DNA from: Beta vulgaris subsp. vulgaris
Lineage: Eukaryota; Streptophyta; Magnoliopsida; Caryophyllales; Amaranthaceae
DNA length: 64,000 bases
Assembly (NCBI RefSeq): GCF_026745355.1
Contig: NC_079206.1
Coordinates: 39,056,779-39,120,778 of the forward strand
Direction of reading: 5' to 3'
The notes beneath the pieces were generated by a model. That model searched no databases and was not told where the DNA came from. It saw only the letters and a list, made by a program, of their open reading frames with translations. Shown in pieces: positions 57,651 through 64,000 of the stretch (the stretch's first letter is position 1; each line of letters begins with the position of its first letter). The translations under genes and the position numbers were made by a program.

Positions 57651-57739
57651 TTTTTCCATGGAGGAATCAGCACAAGAGGGTTCGCTATATCATACTTGAT
57701 CTGGTCAAAGGCTTTTTGATGTTCTTATTACCAATGGAA

Positions 57740-58516
57740 TTATGATTCATGTTTTAGTCTTAGCAACACTGAAAACTTTTTAGTTTTTCCATCTAAATTA
57801 GCCATGAATCTCCTAACATAATTGACCTGTCGAAGAAATCTTTGAAATTCCTTTTTATTATAGGGTACTTTGGTTGCCAATACTGCCTTTGCCTTATTTT
57901 GGTCAATTTCCATTCCATTCTTGTGAACGAGGAATCCTAAAAGGCTACTAGCGTTAACCCCAAATGCACAGTTGAGTGGATCCATTTTTAGGTGATATTC
58001 TCTCATTTTGGTGAATAACTTCAAATACTCCTTATGTCCTAAAAAGTCACTTTACTTTATAAGTATGTCATCCACATAGATTTCCATGATTTTACCAATC
58101 ATGTCCTTAAAGATTGCGTCCATTGTTCGCTAGTATATGGCTCCAGCATTTCTCAACCCAAAACGCATGGCCACATATTCAGACATACCTAATAACTTTG
58201 GAATTCTGAAGGCTGTTTTATTACAGTCTTCATGTGCAATCTTTAATTGGCGCTATCCTGCATACCCATCCATAAAAGATATATATTCATATCTTAATGC
58301 TGCATCTATTAGGAGATTAGCCACTGACATGGGGTATTGATCTTTAGGTGTAGCTTTATTTAGGTTCCTAAAGTCAACGCAGATTCGTATTTTACCATTT
58401 TTCATAACTATTGGAACTATATTTGAGATCAATTCAGCATATTGGCAAGGCCTTATGAACTTTGCCTTGAGGAGTTTGTATATCTTCTCTTGCATAGGCG
58501 TTATCAGTTCAGGCAT
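57740..58516 (-). pseudogene. Tat-like reverse transcriptase
   Basis: Blocks in order are MPELITPMQEKIYKLLKAKF, IVMKNGKIRICVDFRNLNKA, TPKDQYPMSVANLLIDAALR, YISFMDGYAG, KTAFRIPK, YVAMRFGLRNAGAIY and IYVDDILIK with an intact YVDD box at about 58063-58090. They are followed by LKMDPLNCAFGVNASSLLGF and KKEFQRFLRQVNYVRRFMAN. Stops after GYAG, in GAIY.RT and after ILIK inactivate it. The spacer to the protease (58517-59286) carries stops and no recognisable domain. Confidence 0.85.
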
Positions 58517-59286
58517 CAGTCTTAAATCCGTCCTTGATAAGTAGTTTACGCTCTACTATTTGCCTATCAATGTCCGGCATTTCATGATGTTCCCATGCAA
58601 AATAGTCTTTAAGTTCTTTTAGAATCTGTATGAGTTCATGGTTTTTTGGTTAGTGAGGAGCTACTTATGTAACACGTGGATTTCATTATCCCCAAAATTT
58701 ATTTCCTCTACTGGGTCGTGAAGTTCCTATTTAATATCCTCACTTTTTGCCCGTCTTTTTATCCTCCTTGTAGGAGGATTCATTTTCATATAAAGTTGAG
58801 CAACATGCATCATAATTTATAAGAAAATCCTCTTGATATTTTCAAAAAATTAAATCTTTCATTCATTGATCAATAATAGGGGTGAACCCCTTACAATATT
58901 CTTCTTGGTTTATAAACATAAGAAACTTTATAAAGAAAATACATCTTAACCCTATAAGCTAATGAGAGTCAAGGGTTTATTGTAATCTGACGCTTGTTAA
59001 ACATATTCATATTTTGATTGAATGTCTTCAACTTCTGGGACGTCTTCGACTTCTTCAATGAGAATTGCACCCGAGTCTTCTATCTCTTGGTGAGTTTGTG
59101 ACTCAAGTTGTACAGTAACCTCAATTTTGATAGTGGGAACTGAATTTAGAGAGTCCATAATAAAAATAGAATCAGAAGATGTAATTATAGCACATCCTCA
59201 TCTAGTTGAACCATTTCATAAGTTTCACCGTTCCACAAAATAAAGACTTGGTGGAGTGATGATGGAATAACATAATTATGGAGTAA

Positions 59287-59664
59287 CTAGTCTCTTCCTA
59301 ATATTGTATTATAATTAGTGTCACCTACAACTATGAAGAAACCAGTGAAAGTAGTTTTTGTTCCTACTTTAATTTTCTGAAAAGCTATTCCTTCCACTTT
59401 TTCAGACAAACCAGAGAAATCAATTATGTTGATTTGTATGTTATGCAAATCCCTTCTAGTTTTCCCTAGTTTTTTAAACATAGGGAGTGGCATATTATAA
59501 ACAATGGCTCCGATGTCCACCAATACTTTGCCTAAACGAACTCCCTCAAAGTTAACATTTAGAAATAAGGCTTTAATATGCTTATTGTCAACATCAGCTG
59601 ACCTAAGGATTTCATCTATGATTATATTCTCTAGGTTAGCTTTTAGAGATGTCTTATTAGGCAC
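59287..59664 (-). pseudogene. Tat-like aspartic protease
   Basis: The 125-codon frame includes KALFLNVNFEGVRLGKVLVD, DIGAIVYNMPLPMFKKLGKT, TTFTGFFIVVGDTNYNTILG and ends GRD before a stop. The D-I-G-A active site and the I-L-G-R-D end block are the retropepsin marks of Tat/Athila Pol. It is continuous at its start with gag-like sequence and lacks only its last residues (LLHNYVIPSSLHQVFILWNG follows the stop). Confidence 0.8.
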
Positions 59665-59689
59665 TTTTGTTTTGAGGTGCAGTTAGATA

Positions 59690-60403
59690 AGATGATAAGC
59701 TATTAAAGGAAGAAATTTATAATTTACATGCCCTCCTTCTCTGTCAACTTCATCTTCCCACGCCATAATGTGGTATTGGTATGGAATTCTTATTGATCTT
59801 CTGACTTTTGAAACTCTGTTGGTAGCATGACCATGTTACATTGCACGTTTTGGCTCTCTCCCATTTCTGCTTTAGGCTCCTTCGTGAACTCTGAATTATA
59901 TTCCTCGTTGAAGTCGTGTCATTGTATCTCTTTCATAAAAGAATCACCTCCCTAAGGCTACTGGTTATCTTTCTTTGTCGATGATTCAACACATTGTTCG
60001 TCTTCTATAGGCAATAATTTAGTGATACCAGCTTGTAGTGCCTTTACATCAATTCTTATATTTGCAATAAGGGACTCCTGCACATTTGATTGCAAATTTG
60101 AGCCCTAGTGGCCGCAGCTTTTGCACTTAGCTCTTTCATCTTTGATGTCCTACTCTAAGGTAAGTTTTGGACATCTTGTAGTAGCGATAACTTAACTGCT
60201 TTTAAGAATTTTGGGAATAGGGGTATGAGTTTCCTCCCTTTCCTTTCCTTTTGAGGAAGGGTCTGCACAGGGGATATCATATTTTCTTGGCCCTTGACTT
60301 TTGGACCTTTTCTGGAAGGGACGCTGATAAGTAGGCACATAATCAGGATCATTTGGAATGATCCAAGTTCTAAGCACTTCGAATGTTAGTCTGTCTGCAC
60401 ATT
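59690..60403 (-). pseudogene. C-terminal gag remnant of the Tat-like element
   Basis: The best piece is ADRLTFEVLRTWIIPNDPDY followed by VPTYQRPFQKRSKSQGPRKY (about 60260-60400). The rest is lysine/serine-rich linker with stops. It is cut at 60403 by the CACTA end at 60404. Gag identity is inferred from position upstream of protease and from composition. Confidence 0.5.
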
Positions 60404-60740
60404 CACTAGTGGAAAAATAAGGAAGGGCTGCAGTTGAAAAGGACCTTAGGGCTTCGTTTTTTGACAGCAGCCCTTCAACATAAAGGAAGGGTTGCAGTTT
60501 TACACACAAACGCAACCCTTTTGGTCTAAAAGGGATGCGTTTTATAAATCGTAGCCCTTCTTAAGGTGAAGGGCTGCGTTTTGAGTTAAGAGGCTGCAAC
60601 CCTTTGAGACTAGAATGGCTGCCTTTTTATAAACCGCATCCCTTATTGTGCAGGGCTACGGTTTTAATCCTAAAACACAGCCCTTTGAGGTAAGAAGGGC
60701 TGCGTTTTAGGATTAAAACCGCAGCCCTTCGTATTTAATT
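60404..60740. repeat. Subterminal repeats of the second CACTA-like element
   Basis: Words of the type AAGGGCTGCGTTTT or AAGGGCTGCGGTTTT and their inverses (AAAACCGCAGCCCTT, AACGCAACCCTTTT) alternate about ten times. The pairs at 60648-60730 form long hairpins. Confidence 0.8.
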
Positions 60741-60774
60741 TTTTTTTTAAAAAAAAATTAATCTGATGCAGCCC

Positions 60775-60811
60775 TACAACCTGCACTCCCCCAGCCTGCC
60801 CACCCCACACC
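60775..60811. repeat. Left piece of a C-rich tract, split by the solo LTR
   Basis: CCCCCAGCCTGCCCACCCC and similar words continue on the other side of the solo LTR at 63585. Confidence 0.75.
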
Positions 60812-61884
60812 TGTAACAACCCGATTCCCGAGCTGCTAGCTAATCACACTTAAGATTCACTAATCACAATCAATGCTTAATAACCCTTGAATTAAATATT
60901 TATTCGCAACGGAAATATAACCTTACAAATTGATCCTGGACCTGTGGGTTATGGGCCCACAAAACAAAATCCTTTATATAAGACTTCAATTACATAGTTA
61001 TTCAATCTAAAATTCCATGACGAAAATCCATATTGTGAGTAATTCTAAATAAACTCTTCTATACACAAACTTAGATATCTGACTTTATCCCATAGTACAC
61101 AATTTGAATCATAACTTTGCTCTCAGCTCGATTCTGGCTCCCAACACAATCCTGCAATAAAATTTGACTCTACCACATAAATGACAACACTATCAGCAAA
61201 GCTGAGTACACACTATGTAATAGAAAATACAAGTTTAGGTATATTTTGAAAACTAACACATAGTTATAATAACAAATAATCACATTCAACTCAGATACTA
61301 CACTTTCACAAAATCAACTCGTTTGACATGAACGTGAATGGAGAGGGGTACCACGCAGTACCAACTATCTCCAAACTATTGAGGGTTGTCACCCCACCTG
61401 TTACTGTTCTGCTTGCAAGTCTTAACCGGGCATGTCCTATAACTCGGGTGCATGTTCATGCCTCACTTTCATATTTATAATATAAGATATTTAATGATTC
61501 ATACTTGAATCCTCAATACTCATAACATAACACCATATTCGACCTTATCTGGTCTTAACTCATATCTGAATCATTTCCTCACTATCATACCAAATCATAT
61601 TTTAAGAAACATAGTATTTTCGAACAATTCCAATAATTGAACAAAAGGATACTTTTATAACAATCCAATAGCAATTCACAATCAACTCATAGAGATGCAT
61701 CTATAATCATGACCATTACTAGCTCTGGACAAGATGAACCATATTGTTCTACTGAATACTTTGGATATATACTTGAACTATAAACCACATGATACTAGCT
61801 CTGGACACATCATTGGAACCTTTTTAATCATATCCAAACTAATTCATCTTCCAAACTAGTAAACTATTTTAACTATAACCCACT

Positions 61885-62180
61885 ACAACATCACCACAAC
61901 AACAGCACAACAACATAATAGTTCTACCACAACCATCACAACTACTCCACAATAGCCACCACAACTACAACAACAACCATAATAACGGCGCAACAACAAC
62001 AATAGGCAGCAACTTCACAGCAACTCAACCACAACTACAATGACAGAACAACAATAACTCAACAACACTACTACAACAGAGCAACAACAACAATAGCAAC
62101 TCCACAATAATTTCACCACAACCACCACAACAACTCCACGACAACAATAACATAACAACTCCACCTCAGTCATCACAATC
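61885..62180. repeat. ACA/CAA-rich simple-sequence tract in the solo LTR
   Basis: Imperfect CAACAA, CCACAA and ACAACT triplets dominate about 300 bp. The minus-strand open frame rich in V and C is a by-product. Confidence 0.75.
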
Positions 62181-63239
62181 ACTCCACAAGTCCATGTACC
62201 AAACACATTCCATTAAGAAGCATAATCGTATTACTTAGTGTATAAGTGTTGTTTAGGTCAAATAAAACATCTCTAATGAACCTTAGCATGCTATATCCAT
62301 GTTACATACTCAATATACACATAGTAAAATACACATCATAAGTAAATTCATTTCATAAACATGCTTTATACTAGAAAGAAACAATCACCTAACTATAGGT
62401 ATGGATATCTCTAGGTTAAAACCAAACTAAGTGTCTACCTTTACCAAAGGATGCTTAAGGCCACGAAACTCCTTAACCTAATTGGTTAACTACTCCTACA
62501 GCTTCCCCTTAATATATAAAATTCTAAAGATTAGTTTCAACAATCTTATAGATATGAAAAACTAAGCTTAAATACAAGAGGTGTAATCTGTTGAACTTAC
62601 AGCAACTTATGTGATCTTTCAGCAAGATTTTCTATATGATTTTATGGTCTAAAGGTTGGAACTAAAGCTTGTACTACTTTGTATGGATGTTTAATAGAGT
62701 TCTATGTAGAGAAAAGTGGGTGTCGAAGAGAAAGAAATAAGAGAAAAGAGACGAAAATCCAGAATAGGCTTTTATAGTCTGTTCAGGCGGTACCCCCAAG
62801 GGAGGGAAACCTATTCTGGGCAAGGTCGGTTTCTTGGAGTTTTTGGGTGATTCTTGCTTGAGGTGTTAGCCTTAGGTGTTGGCTTTCATACATCCAAAGT
62901 TATTTGAGAGATCGACACTTAAGTAGTTGCTAAGCAGCTTTCTTTGAGCATAGGTCTGAGCTGTAATTTCAGCTGACCAGTTTTTACTATGTAAGCAATT
63001 TACCTTATTGAGCCACGTAATTGTTGGGCATAAATGACTATTTTAACCTTAAGACATCCCAAGCATGTCATGTATCAAGTTTGGTTAGGTTATGAGCTCG
63101 GATTCAACCCCGAAATGCTCTTTAACTGGAAGTTCATCGTTACCCGATAAAACAATCTCCAAACGATTTTCATAATCTTAATGTTTAAGGCTCTCAAGGA
63201 CTTTCTAACTTATCTATTGGTTTCCAAAGCGTTCTGAGC

Positions 63240-63541
63240 CAATAAGAAAGATGGTTCTTATCCTCTTTGACCTTTCTTAACCATTAAGAAAGATAGTGCC
63301 TTATCCAGAACCTTTCTTAACCATTAAGAATGTTAGTGCTTATCCAAAACCTTTCTTAACCACTAAGAATGATAGTACTTATCCACAAGCTTTCTTAACC
63401 ATTAAGAATGATAATGCTTATCCACAAGCTTTCTTAACCATTAAGAATGATAATGCTTATCCGCAAGCTTTCTTAACCATTAAGAATGATAATGCGTATC
63501 CACAAGCTTTCTTAACCATTAAGAATGATGGTCTTATCCAC
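63240..63541. repeat. 39-bp minisatellite at the end of the solo LTR
   Basis: About seven to eight copies of a unit containing CTTTCTTAACCATTAAGAAT are present. The central four are nearly identical, and the outer ones are diverged. The period is 39 bp (13 codons), which creates a repetitive open frame with no sign of being a gene. TTCTTAACCATTAAGAA in each unit is itself an inverted repeat. Confidence 0.9.
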
Positions 63542-63584
63542 TTTTACCTTTTAAATATAGGTTCTTAAAAACAGGGCTATTACA

Positions 63585-63890
63585 ACACCCCACCCTACCT
63601 GCCCATCCCTGCCCACCCCCTTCCCACCCCAGCCAGCACCCCTTGCCCACACCCAGGCCCACCCCTACACACCCCCCTACACCCCTGCACTCCCCCATGC
63701 CAGCAGCCCTACCCACCCCCAGCACTCCCCCCACCCCCAGCCCACCCCTGCCTACCCCCACCCTGCCCCCACCCCCAGCCCACCCCTTCACTCCCTTGTA
63801 CCCCCATCCCCATCCTACCCTCTGCCAACCCCTCCACCCAGCAGCCCCATCCCCCCCCCCAACCCAAAACCTCCCTTCGACACAAAAAAA
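63585..63890. repeat. C-rich (G-rich on minus) low-complexity tract
   Basis: Nearly 300 bp consist of CCCACCCC, CCCAGCCC and CCCCTGCC words. Both strands have long open frames caused by this composition. The minus strand has many runs of three or more G. Confidence 0.85.
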
Positions 63891-64000
63891 ACGCGATGAA
63901 ATTGCAATAATATATGATAAGTTTTTTAACGTAATAATTAACTTTAAATATATATTTAATAATGTAAAAAGTGTACATAGAATTGATACAAATTAGTAGA

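Larger units (their letters stand above)
43135..60403 (-). mobile_element. Tat-like Ty3/gypsy element, minus strand, interrupted by CACTA
   Basis: Minus-strand gag end, protease, RT, RNase H, a second RNase H and integrase occur in the correct order from 60403 to 43135, with the CACTA element 44431-56695 excised in silico. The second RNase H of archaeal type is the mark of the Tat lineage. The left (5') part lies beyond the CACTA-like element starting at 60404. No LTR was identified in the window. All domains carry stops or frameshifts. Confidence 0.8.
60812..63584 (-). mobile_element. Solo LTR, 2773 bp, TSD ACACC
   Basis: It begins TGTAACAACCCGATTCCCGA and ends GGGCTATTACA, flanked by ACACC at 60807-60811 and 63585-63589. 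No retroelement protein is encoded inside. The start resembles the chromovirus LTR start on the plus strand (TGTAACACCCCGAT), and both share TCAGCAAAGCTGAGTAC, so this is probably a related gypsy family lying in the same minus orientation. It carries a CAA-rich tract and a 39-bp minisatellite. Confidence 0.88.
60404..64000. mobile_element. Second CACTA-like element, left part, runs off the window
   Basis: It begins CACTAGTGGAAAAATAAGGA at 60404, preceded by ATT as a possible 3-bp target copy. Dense subterminal repeats follow. The right end is outside the window, and no transposase is seen. It contains a solo LTR (60812-63584) and a C-rich tract. Confidence 0.7.

Noticed and set aside
62015..62206. 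Val/Cys-rich ORF on the minus strand
   Set aside because: It is a shadow of the CAA/ACC triplet tract.
63296..63568. 90-residue ORF with 13-residue repeats
   Set aside because: It is the translation of the 39-bp minisatellite; the period being a multiple of three explains the open frame.
63534..63996. Glycine- or proline-rich ORFs on both strands
   Set aside because: These are caused by the C-rich tract; no start context or conserved domain is present.
1..64000. tRNA, rRNA, CRISPR or organelle-derived segments
   Set aside because: I looked for tRNA-like cloverleaf arms, rRNA words, regularly spaced short repeats and plastid gene blocks and saw none I could support.

Overview
This window is plant nuclear DNA: AT-rich, intron-bearing and almost entirely made of transposable elements (TEs). 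It holds Ty1/copia and Ty3/gypsy LTR elements, an L1-type LINE, CACTA and Harbinger-type DNA elements, and one host exon encoding the C-terminal half of a WRKY zinc-finger domain. The mix suggests a repeat-rich eudicot. No species call is supported beyond that, and nothing bacterial (operon, CRISPR array, ribosome binding site) is present.

Layout. 1-6006: a minus-strand Ty1/copia element with short LTRs, a PBS, gag and the end of pol; its centre is replaced by a plus-strand LINE (about 860-5060). 6540-6995: a WRKY49-like terminal exon. 7228-8177: two MITEs. 9079-14254: six tandem copies of a unit of about 725 bp derived from an F-box-like gene, one split by an 898-bp Harbinger-type MITE. 14139-16609: two diverged F-box-like paralogues and one unrecognised ORF, all on the minus strand and broken. 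17310-36205: an Athila-like gypsy element with a truncated 5' LTR, containing a complete chromodomain gypsy element (18128-29475, TSD TAATT) and an inverted duplication near its 3' end.

37030-42960: a decayed plant-mobile-domain (PMD) ORF split by a 2.5-kb solo LTR. 43135-60403: a minus-strand Tat-like gypsy pol with dual RNase H. It is interrupted by a non-autonomous CACTA element (44431-56695, TSD TAA), itself interrupted by a Sirevirus-type copia element (45132-55526, TSD CTAAC). 60404-64000: the left part of a second CACTA-like element carrying another solo LTR (60812-63584, TSD ACACC) and a C-rich minisatellite.

How it fits together: this is a stratified insertion record rather than a pathway. 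Most TE ORFs carry stops or frameshifts, so little here is likely to move by itself. The most informative points are the nested insertions with exact TSDs, the F-box-derived tandem array, the PMD ORF antisense to and downstream of Tat pol, an unbroken acidic ORF upstream of the chromovirus gag, and a small hairpin motif shared by several LTRs. I found no convincing new biological system; the items above are the best candidates for follow-up.
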